Notes under the pieces: model-generated
The model's database searches: none
Told to the model about the DNA's origin: nothing
Seen by the model: the letters and a program-made list of their open reading frames with translations, nothing else
Shown: positions 1-9,981 of the stretch, in pieces
Numbering within the stretch: position 1 is the first letter of the stretch
Layout: each line of letters opens with the position of its first letter
From: Mnemiopsis leidyi
Taxonomy: Eukaryota > Ctenophora > Tentaculata > Lobata > Bolinopsidae
Length of the DNA stretch: 20,569 nucleotides
Reading direction: 5' to 3'
Assembly: GCA_000226015.1 (NCBI GenBank)
Contig: JH155038.1
Location: 139,342-159,910, forward strand
Program-made: the position numbers and the translations under genes

Positions 1-228
1 GGCCTAGCAGCTGCAATGTGACTTGAGCTGGGCCTAGCACGCTGCAACTGGTGACTTGAGCTGGGCCTGGCAGTTGCAATGTGACTTGAGCTGGGCCTGG
101 CAGTTGCAATGTGACTTGAGCTGGGCCTAGCAGCTGCAATGTGACTTGAGCTGGGCCTAGCAGCTGCAATGTGACTTAAGCTGGGTCTGGCAGTTGCAAT
201 GTGACTTGAGCTGGGTCCAGCAGCTGCA
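1..228 (-). repeat. 30-bp coding minisatellite, about 8 units
   Basis: Near-identical 30-bp units built on ggcctrgcagytgcaatgtg plus acttgagctg run from the left edge to about 228. Read on the minus strand in the frame of paralogue A exon 4 they give a 10-residue repeat ARPSSSHIA(A/T). The one length variant, in the second unit, is 3 bp longer and keeps the frame. The array is still open at the edge, so its full length is unknown. Confidence 0.93.
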
Positions 229-3200
229 CTGTTTTTCCCAGGAATAAAAGTGGTTGAGGTTGCCGGAGACAATAACTTCTTCCTATCGGTGCCTAAAGAA
301 GTAAACCTGCTGCTGCTACTTTGACTTTGAGAGTACGTGGAAGTTTTCATCCAAGAGTTTTTAGTATTGCTTCTTGTAACATTAGACAAGTATGAAGGGT
401 TCAAAAGAGATTTTCTTGGAATGGCATGTCCGGGAGGTGCAATGTTCATTGTTCTGCTGACTGAGGACACTGCTTTGTTTACCGCATCTTTCACCCAGCT
501 AAATTCAGTTTCACTTCTTAATGGCCTCACCGTATTCTCGTTAGCTGTTTGATTTTTACTCCAGTCATTACTCATCAAATTACTGATGTTTCTTCGCCCT
601 CGAGGTCTGTTTGTAGTCGGGTAATTTGAAGTTGGCTTACGGTCACAAAATTTTTGGGTTTTCAACTTTTTTGGTGTATTCGAATTGCCTTGGAAAGAGT
701 TATCCAACATCCTATTTGTACTATTGAGTTCCATAGCCCGCCGAATTTGTCTCCTTACTCGGGCGGGTTTCGATCTGTATTTTCTCTGAGGATAACTAAT
801 GTTATTTGATCAAAATGTCATAACCCTTCGTTTACTGGATTCGCTATCAAAATTCTTACCTCTCTAAGCTACCACCCCCTTTCACCATACTTATACCACA
901 TTCATCATCTCTCCAACCACACAATATAATCGAGTTTTCTACCTTTTTCTCTCCGAGACATAGGGGTCGTTCGCATATGACGGCAGTAAATTTTCGGTAA
1001 TTTTTCCTCCCTCCCCCCTCTGTCATCATTCGTCATTATGACAAAACCCCCTAAATTTCAGAGGTAAATAACCATCATGTGACATCATCACAGTCCGGAA
1101 CCCCCCCCCCCACCTTCATGTCAAAAAACTTCATTTTCTAAATCAGAATATTAAAAAATAAAAAACTATTGAGTGATTGCGTTTTTATTTTTTCCGTTTT
1201 TATTTTTTACGTTTAAGAGTATATACATAATACCAATATAAAGATAGGTACCATTTTACTAGATAACTCCTTCTGGTTTTGTAAAATTCTGATAAAAATT
1301 ATCAAAAGAAATCAAAAATTCAAAAAAATCCTAAAAATTTTAAAGGACATCATCATTGGCCAAACCCCCTCCCCCTCCTCAATCCTCATCATTTGGAAAC
1401 CCCCTCCCCCTAGGTGATGACGTCATATGTGAACGACCCCATATTGCAAATAGATAACGAATTCAACTATACAAACGGTTTAGCTCGGAAATCAGACCAA
1501 CTGGTCCTAACTCAATATCCAATCGTTATTGTTTATTGCTTACATGCACCAAAGGGTCCTCCTTCAATTTCAAGTGATAATGTGACTGAGTTGAATAAAC
1601 TTGACAACAAAATCAGCTAACCTTAACAACAAACATCATCCAATTTGGAAGTGGAACTGAGGGCACTATTTCATTTAGACAAAAAAGCATTGCCTGAATT
1701 AGAATTTTGCAAAAATTCGAGGCGAGAATTATCTAAATAATCTTAACATTCCTGAAAACTTTCCCTCTCCCAGGGAAATTGAGGATAACTCTGTCTACCC
1801 TATCTCCCTGTATAGTGAAATGGTATTTGAAACAGCTCATATGTTTATAAGATAGGCCCCCTTCTATAGTGCTGAAAATCGAATGACGGACAGCAGCACT
1901 TTTTCGAGAGCACTTTTACGAGGGCACTTTTACAACAACACTATTACAACAACACTTTTACAATTACACTTTTACAACAACAACACTATTACAACAACAA
2001 CACTCTTACAACAACACTCTTACAACAACAACACTCTTACTACAACAACAATACTTACAACAACAACACTCTTACAACAACAACACTCTTACAACAACAA
2101 CACTTTAACATTAGCAATTTAACGATGCTCCAAGGACAACTTGTAAATTAAACTAAACAAGAGATGCGTCCCTAAGCCAGGGGTAAATACCTGTGTAAGT
2201 TGAGTAGTCTGATTCATCTTATAAACTTTGGTTTTGGGTGTTATTTGAGGTGCCTTTGTTTTGATACCACTTTTGATCAAGATTGTCTTATTGGAATCGT
2301 CGATTTCTTGGTGAAGCTTATGTTTGTCAGCAAGTAGCTCAATCAGCTCTTTCTGGGTAAGATCCAAGTCGTCAGAAAACTGGATCTTTTGCACAGTGTT
2401 ATCTTTAATAAAACTTTCAATGTGAAATCGAATAGAAGAATTTACAGATAGCTCCTCTTTTGTGATTACTTTGGTAGTAAGTTCTGGAGCAGGAGCCACT
2501 TTTTTCAATGATTCCATTTTATGCAAATAAGAGTTTATTTTTGAAGTTATCAGTTCACCAGTTCCATTGAATGTTTTAAAAATCGAATGCCGTTCACATA
2601 GAGCATCCAAAAGTTCCTTCTCTGCCTGGGTGAGTCTGCAACAAAACACAAGTTTCAGCAGTGTTTTATCCTCTAAGAATGTATCAAATTGTTGTTTGAT
2701 ACTGGAAGCTTCAATGTCCACTCTATCAAACTTTTTAATTTGTTCACCAGGAATTTCATGGTCGAAAATGAGTTGAAGTCCAATAGATTTGAGGAAATAA
2801 AAAGCGTTCATGGCACATTTGCGCTTACACTGTGCTTCTGTTTTATCAAAACCTTTTGCTATGAATTGATGATTGATAGAAATAAGAGATCTCCATCGCA
2901 GTTGAGCAGATCCATCATAAGGACCCTTAATGTCAAACAAAAAAGATACACCGGCAGCGTTAGCCATTTCATCCATCAATTTGAGAAGCTTTTCCGGAAA
3001 AGCATCGTTTTTGTTGACGATGCCAAAATAACCATCCAGTTTCAGAGGACGCAAGTCTTTCAGTTGCTCGCTCACGTTCAGAGGTTCGTATTTTCCCTCT
3101 GTCAGTCTTCTCAAAGACGATGCCTCGAATTTAGCAAGAACTTTCACATTTGGCGGGATTGTGACTGATTGTGCTGGAGCCTGAAAAACAAAGACGTAGG

Positions 3201-5325
3201 GTAGATAACAACTCTTGGATTTAAAAGTTCTCAATTAATCGCGGACTAAATGATTCGAGAACAAGAATAAAGACAAAATCAAGCTACAAGAGAGTTAACT
3301 AAATGTATAATAATATTTTTTTAATAAATTTAAATCATCAAACGAGAATTTACTAAAATTCGTCAAATCCGTTTAAGAAGATAGTGAAAGTTACCTGGTC
3401 AACAACAGCAGTTGAAAGATTGCTTGTGACGTTATTTTGTGAAGGATAAACTTGAAGCTTGTGAATAATCGAGTTGATTTTGTTCGCTTGAAAATGATCA
3501 CTGTAAATCGTTTGGCGAAGATTGAACTGCTTGCAGACCGCGGACAAGGCAGCTGTATTACTATTTGGGGCCCCGGTGTTACTTTTGTCAAAAGTACCGC
3601 CCACGTTAAGGACCACTAGATTTGGATCATCTAAAAATTCTTCCACTACGCGTTCAAAATTCTGTTTAACTTCATCGACCCCTCCAAACTCCTCAATATG
3701 TTTGCTGACAATAGACCTCTCATCTTCTATTCTTGCAGGATTCCACAATGTTAAACCTTTATACTCCAGGTACCTTAGCGCTATTCGGATTGCCATATTT
3801 TTGGCATCTTTTTCCTTTTGACCAAATCCATAAGAAACCAAAACGTTATTAATAAGTAGAAAAGCCCGATGGCTGGACCTTGACTTGTCTGGTGTAACAG
3901 GGTCCACACCAACTTTAAAAGGAACTCCGACAGCTCTACAAATACTTCTCAAAGCTCCTACATTACTCCCGGGACTGTCCATTCTGTAGCAGCCAGAAAC
4001 GTTTTCCAACTTTAGGTCCCGCAAATTCAAGTGCTGATTAACGTTTCTCAAGTCAGACTGTTTAAATTTTCGCGAATTAGGTCTCATCACTTTAAACTGT
4101 GACTGTGCTTGCTGCGATTGTTCAAGCGAATCGCCTTCCATTGCCACGACTTCCTGAAATAATGATTATTTGATTAATTTGAAAAAGGAATAAATTAACT
4201 AAATAGGAAATAAAAGGCAAAAATTGGAAAGACCAAAAATCGTGATGCACAGAAATAATATTCTGGGATGGGTGTCTGGAGGGGAGAGATATCATGATAT
4301 TTGTGTCTCCATCTTGATTAATCACGGAGCGTGACTGAAGCCAGGTACTTTTCAAGTTTTCACTAAGCGTGACGTACTTTTTCAATTAAAACTAAGTGCT
4401 GACGACAAATCTCACACGGTCTATTGCAGTATTGTAATCAGGGTATGAAGTTTTAGTAGAAGAAATTAACCTTCAGAGTTAAGATAGATTTTAAACTCTG
4501 TTCTTAAGAGGCACATCGGTCAGCACAGCACGTGACACGGGTCGCACAGAGGGACGAACCTATCTGACAACACAGGTATCTTCATTTTATAAAACAAAAC
4601 ACAACCTGTGTGTCCGAGTGAAGTTCGATAACGTCGTCCTGATCCGTCGTCTCTGAAGCTAAATCTTCCTCCTGATCAGCCATTTCCACGTCATCTGTCT
4701 CAGACCCAAAGTCTAGCTCTTCAGCCTCTGCAAGTACAAAACTTTCACACGTTACAGTACTTTTTTGTTTAAACACATCAACCCCAAACCTGTCAATCGT
4801 AACTTTTCCCACGACGAACTCATGATTACGGTTGTTGCCAGTGCTCTCACATGTCAGATTATTGTCCTGCACAAATTTGTGAACCATAATTCGATCGTGT
4901 GGGGAAATATCGTGAGAAAATTTCAGGGTTTTTTTTGACGGATCTTTAGTGAAGTCAATCAACTTCTCGATGATAGGATTTTCTTCTTTTTCTTGACTGT
5001 CGTTAACTTTCTTCTCAACAATTTTAACAAGTTGGCTGGTGGTATGATTTTGGTCGTGTGATTTGTCATTTGACCCTTCTTTTTTAGATCCAGACATCAA
5101 ATTCAATGCTTGCTCTTTGTTTGGGTCCTGCGCTTCAAATGAAATTTGATCTGCAACAGCGTCTCTTGCTTGCTCTTCGTAATTAGGATCAACAACTTCA
5201 ACTAAAGCTTGATTCGTAAAGGTGTCTTTATCAGCGTTCAGAGGATTTATTTCGGTGTTGTCATTTTCAATTTCGATGATGGTCGACAAATCCTCAATAG
5301 CCAAGGAAACTATATCATCTGACAT
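1..5325 (-). CDS. NKRF-like dsRBD/R3H protein, paralogue A (3' partial)
   Basis: Four exons, all phase 0: 5325-4606, 4153-3395, 3180-2191 and 785 to the left edge, at least 1084 residues with no stop reached. Seen: exon 1 is acidic, opens MSDDIVSLAIEDL and holds an R3H-like domain (about 115-176, with LKFSHDIS, DRIMVH, EFVVGK). Exon 2 has a dsRBD-like domain (about 305-373) and a divergent R3H-like stretch. Exon 3 has a second dsRBD-like domain (about 560-628, GPYDG, FIAKGF) and two R3H-like domains (about 653-718 and 738-798). Exon 4 starts basic (RKYRSKPARVRRQIRR), shares RTMNIAP with paralogue B, and ends in 10-residue repeats. Domain types resemble NKRF, a nucleolar RNA-binding protein, but I see no G-patch and no XTBD. 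RNA binding is inferred. The start follows an acceptor-like ttttcag by 5 nt and aligns with paralogue B. Exon phases and homology support the model; the function is not established. Confidence 0.8.
963..1440. mobile_element. MITE with about 20-bp terminal inverted repeats
   Basis: A 478-bp element lies in intron 3 of paralogue A. Its ends are inverted copies of ggggtcgttcrcatatgacg with one mismatch. It is flanked by ATA on both sides (960-962 and 1441-1443), a probable 3-bp target duplication. The inside has C-rich tracts and an AT-rich core and no coding potential. It is a non-autonomous DNA transposon of unassigned superfamily; a 3-bp duplication would be compatible with PIF/Harbinger or CACTA types. 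Confidence 0.85.
1924..2106. repeat. Irregular ACAACAACACTCTT tandem array
   Basis: About 180 bp of imperfect units of roughly 14-20 bp made of acaacaacac and tcttac or tattac. It lies inside intron 3 of paralogue A. An open frame through it (Thr/Leu/Gln/Asn-rich) comes from the repeat and is not a gene. Confidence 0.85.
4154..4605 (-). other. Intron 1 of paralogue A
   Basis: A 452-bp intron between a CAG/GTTGTG donor and an atcattatttcag acceptor. It contains a perfect 12-bp palindrome, atatcatgatat, at 289-300 past 4000. I see no coding exon or RNA gene in it. Confidence 0.7.
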
Positions 5326-5345
5326 AGAAGCTGAAAAAGTACATT
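5326..5345 (-). promoter_or_regulatory. 3' splice-acceptor-like site 5 nt before the paralogue A start
   Basis: Reads tgtactttttcag, then cttct, then ATG on the minus strand. It is a strong pyrimidine tract plus CAG. It marks either a spliced-leader acceptor or the end of a 5' UTR intron. Confidence 0.6.
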
Positions 5346-5769
5346 GGCGTAACTTCCTATAAATAAGGAGTGATGCGAAATTAGAAAATGTAATTAGTGT
5401 ACCGTCCATACTGATAACGGTAATTTACTAAAAAATATATTTCACAGTTTTATGAAAAATTATTAACTATTATAACCTTGCAGTCAAAATATGATTGAGT
5501 AAAAACTATAATTGTTGTTGGTAATTCATCTGTTTACAAAAGAATCATCATATGACAGTTATCTAAAACGACAGTTTTCTAGAACAACTGTTATTAAAAA
5601 CAGCAAAATGAAAAATCTTAAAATACAGAAATGAAAAGAAATATTAACAATGTTCGGTGTGAAATAAACATTAAACGATTTGAATATCGGCTGGTAGACA
5701 GTCATTTTAAAATTAACTTCACAAGATTAATTTAGGATCCCTATTTCTATTCCTAGAGTCAGCCTTTAA
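5326..5769. other. Intergenic gap between the two paralogues
   Basis: 444 bp, AT-rich, between the stop of paralogue B and the start of paralogue A. A minus-strand ATTAAA overlaps the region just after the paralogue B stop and could be a poly(A) signal. The downstream end carries the acceptor-like site in front of the paralogue A start. Nothing else is seen. Confidence 0.6.
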
Positions 5770-8700
5770 TCAATAATAGTTATCCTGACAGTACTGAGAG
5801 TTTTGATAATTTTGCACTTCCTGATAACTCTGGGTGCTCTGGTAAGACGGAGGGTTTTGAAATTGGGAAGTGGGAGTTGAAGCCGGGTTGAAGCGCCGGA
5901 CATGGTCCTTATAGTAAGGTATATCCGAGAACGTGGACTTATAATTGAACGAGTGTTCAGCACTACTTCTCGTATTATCAGAGCAGACTGCAGGGTTTGG
6001 GACAGTTGCTTTTTCAGAAACAGGTCTGGATGGTGCGATGTTCATTGCTCTGCTGAAGGAATTTACAGCTTTACTTTCCTCCAACCCAAATTCAAACCCA
6101 CTGCTAGACGGTTCAGTCATCTTTCCGTCAGCTGTTCGATCAGAGCTACAGTCATAACCCATTGGTTCCATATTGCTCTTTTTCCATTTTTTCTCCCTTT
6201 GTCTCTTAGATGCATATTTTCCCTTCTGCTCTCGATCCCTTTTCCTTTTCTTGGCTGGTTTTGGTCGATATGCTTCCTGAAAATAACGAATGTCAATTAG
6301 CTGAAATTCGAAAATGCCATTCAGTTTTAGTTCTAGAGTTTGCCTACGGACTATGGCGGTATCAACGCACCCACATGGATTTAGGGGTGCAATAAATAAG
6401 AACCCCAGGTCAAGGATCGACAAAAAGTTCAGAGACCATGTTTTTTTATTTTTTGACCATCTACCATGGGGAATTTAACGTTAAATTATCACTTAGGGGA
6501 TAGAGTGTTTCGAATAAGTGCCTTAAAGTACCCCCGCCCCCTAGTTCACCAACGAGATCCTGTTGTGTATAGACAAGCAATTAATTCCCGTACAAGCTGG
6601 AGCTTCGTTTAACTTTACTAACCTAACTTAAATAATTAATAATCCATATTGGAGACTTTTAAATGGAATCCTTATATATTCTGTCCCCGATCAAAATTTT
6701 CTGACTTCATTATCATATTCTAATTACACATATGTTAACATCACTAAAATTCTATAAATTTCTTATCACGGAAATATCACAAACCTTAATTTTATCTAAG
6801 GTAACCTTTGTCTGAATAACCTTTGTTTGAAGAACAGTCGCTTTACTGTTAGGAACCCTCACAACACTGCCAGGATCTTTTATAAGGATTATCTGATTGG
6901 AATCGTCAATTTCCTGTTTCAGCTTATGTTTCTCAGCTAATAACTCAATCAGCTCTTTTTGGGGAATTTCCAGGCCATCAAAAAATTGGAGTTTTTGCAC
7001 ACTGCCGTCGTTTACAAACTTTTCAATGTGGTCTCGAATAGAAGAATTTACGGATAGATCTTCTTTTTTGATAACTTTGATACGAGGCTCTAAAATGGGT
7101 GCCGGTGCCACTTTTTTCAATAATTCCATTTTGTGTAAATATGAATTCCTTTTCAGTATAATTATTTTGCCAGTTCCATCATAATGTTTTGAAAAAGAAT
7201 GCAGCTCACAAAGTGCGTCGCACAAATCTCTTTCGGGCTGCGTCAGTCTGCAGCAAAGCACGAGTTTTAAAAGCATCTTATCTTTATCGAATGAATCAAA
7301 CTGCTGTTGCATACTTGAAGCATTGACTTCTTCACTATCGACCTTTTTTATTTGCTCATCAGTGATCTCATGGTCGAAAAAGAATTGGAGGCCAATAGAT
7401 ATGAGAAAATAAAAGGCGTTTTTGGCACAGTCGCTCTTGCACTGTATTTTATTTTTACCGAAACCTTTCGCTATAAATTGATCATTGATAGAAATATGTG
7501 CTCTGAACTGATGACGCTTCGGTCCATCATAGGGACCCTTCATTTCTAACACACAAGGAACTCCTGCAGATTTAGCCATTTCATCAAGCAAAGGGAATAG
7601 TTTTGGTGGAGTACTGCCTTCTTTCGTGACAATCCCTTGAAACCTATCCAGTTTCAGGGTAGACAAGTCCTTGAGATGCCCACTTACGTCCCGAGGGACG
7701 AATTTTCTCATTTCAGATACTTCTCTAAGAGTTACCGGTGATAGTCCAGCCTCTATTTTGACATCGGGTCGGTTACAAGTCGGCCGGTCGGTAGCCTGTG
7801 AAAATAGTGCAGTGAGTATTGACTACATCTGTATTGATCTTATTTACTATGGATTTCATAGTTCAAAAATATGATCGCTATCTTGAGTTGCTATAGCTGT
7901 TAATTGCATTTATCTGGTTTAATAAAGATGTAAATTTGTTAACGAGAATTATTATAAATGGCTTTAAAACACATTTTACCTGCCCATCCAGATAAGGGAT
8001 GTAAGGATTTGTAGGATAAACTTGAAGGTTGTGAATAGTGGAGTTTATTTTAGACACTCTGATGTATTTTCTACAAATTTCTTTGCGAAGATGATACCGA
8101 TTACAAACCGCAACCAGGGCAGACTGTTTCCAGCACGGACCATTACTTCTATGAAACTCACCATCCACAACAATGACCACAAGGTTTGGATCATCTATAA
8201 ATTCTTCAACCACGCGTTCGAAATTCTGTTTTAATTCATCCTCCCCTCCAAACTCCTCAATGTTTTTTCTAACAACAGACCTTTCATCTTTAATTTGGGT
8301 AGGATCCCACACAGTCAAGCCTTTATACTGTAGAAACTTGAATGAGGTTTTCAAGGCGACTTCTTTAGCCTGCTTCCCCTTGCTATTGTATCCATTACAC
8401 ACCAGAACATTGTTGATATGTAGAAAAGCCCGGGCGCGGTTGTGAGGGTTTAAATCGTGGGCTTCGATCCGTTCGACACCAACTTGAAAGGGAACTCCGA
8501 CACTCTCACATATACTTCTTAAAGCTACCAAACATTGGCCTGCACTCTCTGTTTTGTAACAGCAAGAAAAATTATCCAACTTAAGATCCCGCAGATTTAA
8601 CTCCAGGTTACAATTACTTAAGTCGAATCTTTTTGCTTGTTTGCTCGGCTGTGGTCTTTTTGCTGGCCTTTCTGGAAAATATGTGAACTGATTTTCTCTG

Positions 8701-9140
8701 TCAATATTGTTGACCTCCTGAAAATGTACAAGGTATGTACTGATGTTCAACTACGAGGCGGTGACCCAGATAATTACAAAAATAATCCCGTGCGATTTTT
8801 ATTAAGGTAGCCCCAAAAGTGGCATGATAATAAATTATACAAGAAAGATATACACAGCAGAAAAAACCTGTGTGCCCGTGGGTTGTTCTGTAAATCCCTC
8901 TTTGTTCTTTGACTCAGAAACAACATCATTTAAGTCTATCTCATGTTCAGCCGTTTCATTGTTACTGATCTCATACTCATATTCCACACCATCGATGTCA
9001 TAGATATTATATGTTGAGCTATTTCCCTGAACACTACTCTGATTATGAGTGTTCAGCGAATTGGTGTCAGACATTTTACTCTTATTTTTTATCATGGTCA
9101 CCAGATCCTCGAGGGATAAGGTTACCTCATCCTCCGACAT
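5770..9140 (-). CDS. NKRF-like dsRBD/R3H protein, paralogue B
   Basis: Four exons, all phase 0: 9140-8868, 8717-7980, 7795-6785 and 6276-5770, giving 842 residues. Exon 1 opens MSEDEVTLSLEDLV, is acidic and lacks the R3H-like domain found in paralogue A. Exon 2 has a dsRBD-like domain (about 155-224: ALRSICESVGVPF, AFLHINNVLV) and a divergent R3H-like segment (about 251-326). Exon 3 has a second dsRBD-like domain (about 405-472: GPYDG, FIAKGFGKN, CAKNAFYFL) and two R3H-like domains (about 498-563 and 586-643). Exon 4 begins with basic clusters (KPAKKRKRDR and KRQREKKWKK, a probable nuclear signal) and ends in a Tyr/Gln/Asn/Ser-rich tail. The exon structure matches paralogue A exon for exon, so the pair arose by tandem gene duplication. 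Divergence is strongest in exons 1 and 4. It is closest in domain content to NKRF. Nuclear RNA binding is inferred. Confidence 0.82.
6277..6784 (-). other. Intron 3 of paralogue B
   Basis: A 508-bp intron between donor AAG/GTTTGT and acceptor ttattttcag. It is at the same position and phase as the MITE-bearing intron of paralogue A, but has no recognisable repeat or coding content. Confidence 0.7.
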
Positions 9141-9160
9141 ACGAGCTAAAAAGATAATAA
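9141..9160 (-). promoter_or_regulatory. 3' splice-acceptor-like site 5 nt before the paralogue B start
   Basis: Reads ttattatctttttag, then ctcgt, then ATG. Same spacing (5 nt) and similar tract as in paralogue A. Confidence 0.6.
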
Positions 9161-9981
9161 AATCAGATGCACATAAATGAATATCATTGATGTGAATCTT
9201 GAAAAATACGAAATATTTCCAACGAGAAGCATGCTAAAACTAAGAATACTATGTATAAAGAAGTAACTTAGAAAAAACTAAACAAATTAGACTGTGGAAA
9301 ATATCTATGGAGTAATCTTGAGAAGCAATACACTTGCTAGTTTCAAAATATGATTTTCAAATAAATACGGCAAAAAATAAAAAAATTTGCCCATAAATCT
9401 TGGTCATTCTAAATACTAGCATAAAACAAAAACACTTCGATTGGTTTATCTTGATCTGGTATTTAAAATAATCAAATATGAAGTAATAAAGTAATTGCTT
9501 TTTATATATCACGACCATTAATATTTAATATAAGTAAAAATTGATAAAACCGTTATGTTCAAGAGTGACCAGAAACGACAAAACTATTAGCTAAAAGAGT
9601 GGATAACTTAAAAATTACAACCCTGCATTTTTTTGCTTTTAATAACCAAATTGTAAAAATACTAGAGCTCTTGATACTACACCGCTTTATGTGAATGCTT
9701 CCTTATTTACAAATAGGGCTTAATTTTAACCAAGCTTAAAGTTAAAACCCAGGTCATATAAGGCTTATGGGGATCTTGAAGGACTAATATTTCAAAGGAC
9801 TAAGATGTTAAAGGATCAAGTTGTCACCATTAAGTTTGCCTGGAATGGAGTTGAAAATTGTGCAATAGCATTAGAGCTCAATGAGGGCTTACTAGTTCGC
9901 AATAATATCTGGTAGAACGTCAAATAAACTGTCACAATCTGACCTTCTCTTCTTTTCGGGTGTCCATATTTCTTTAGTTTT
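9141..9981. other. AT-rich intergenic gap
   Basis: 841 bp between the stop of the XTBD gene and the start of paralogue B. It is strongly AT-rich with only short open frames. I find no RNA gene or element here. It should hold the 3' UTR of the XTBD gene. Confidence 0.6.

Larger units (their letters stand above)
786..2190 (-). other. Intron 3 of paralogue A
   Basis: This 1405-bp intron separates exon 3 (donor CAG/GTATTT) from exon 4 (acceptor atcctcag). It is the longest intron in the two paralogues, mainly because of the MITE at 963-1440 and the CAA-rich array at 1924-2106. I see nothing coding in the remainder. Confidence 0.75.

Noticed and set aside
1414-1620. 68-codon plus-strand open frame
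   Set aside because: It begins inside the MITE terminus and runs into intron sequence; no similarity.
2689-3168. 159-codon plus-strand open frame
   Set aside because: It is antisense to exon 3 of paralogue A, whose protein has clear homology to paralogue B; the plus-strand frame has none.
4289-4300. 12-bp perfect palindrome atatcatgatat as a possible regulatory site
   Set aside because: Expected now and then in AT-rich introns; no second copy or context supports a function.
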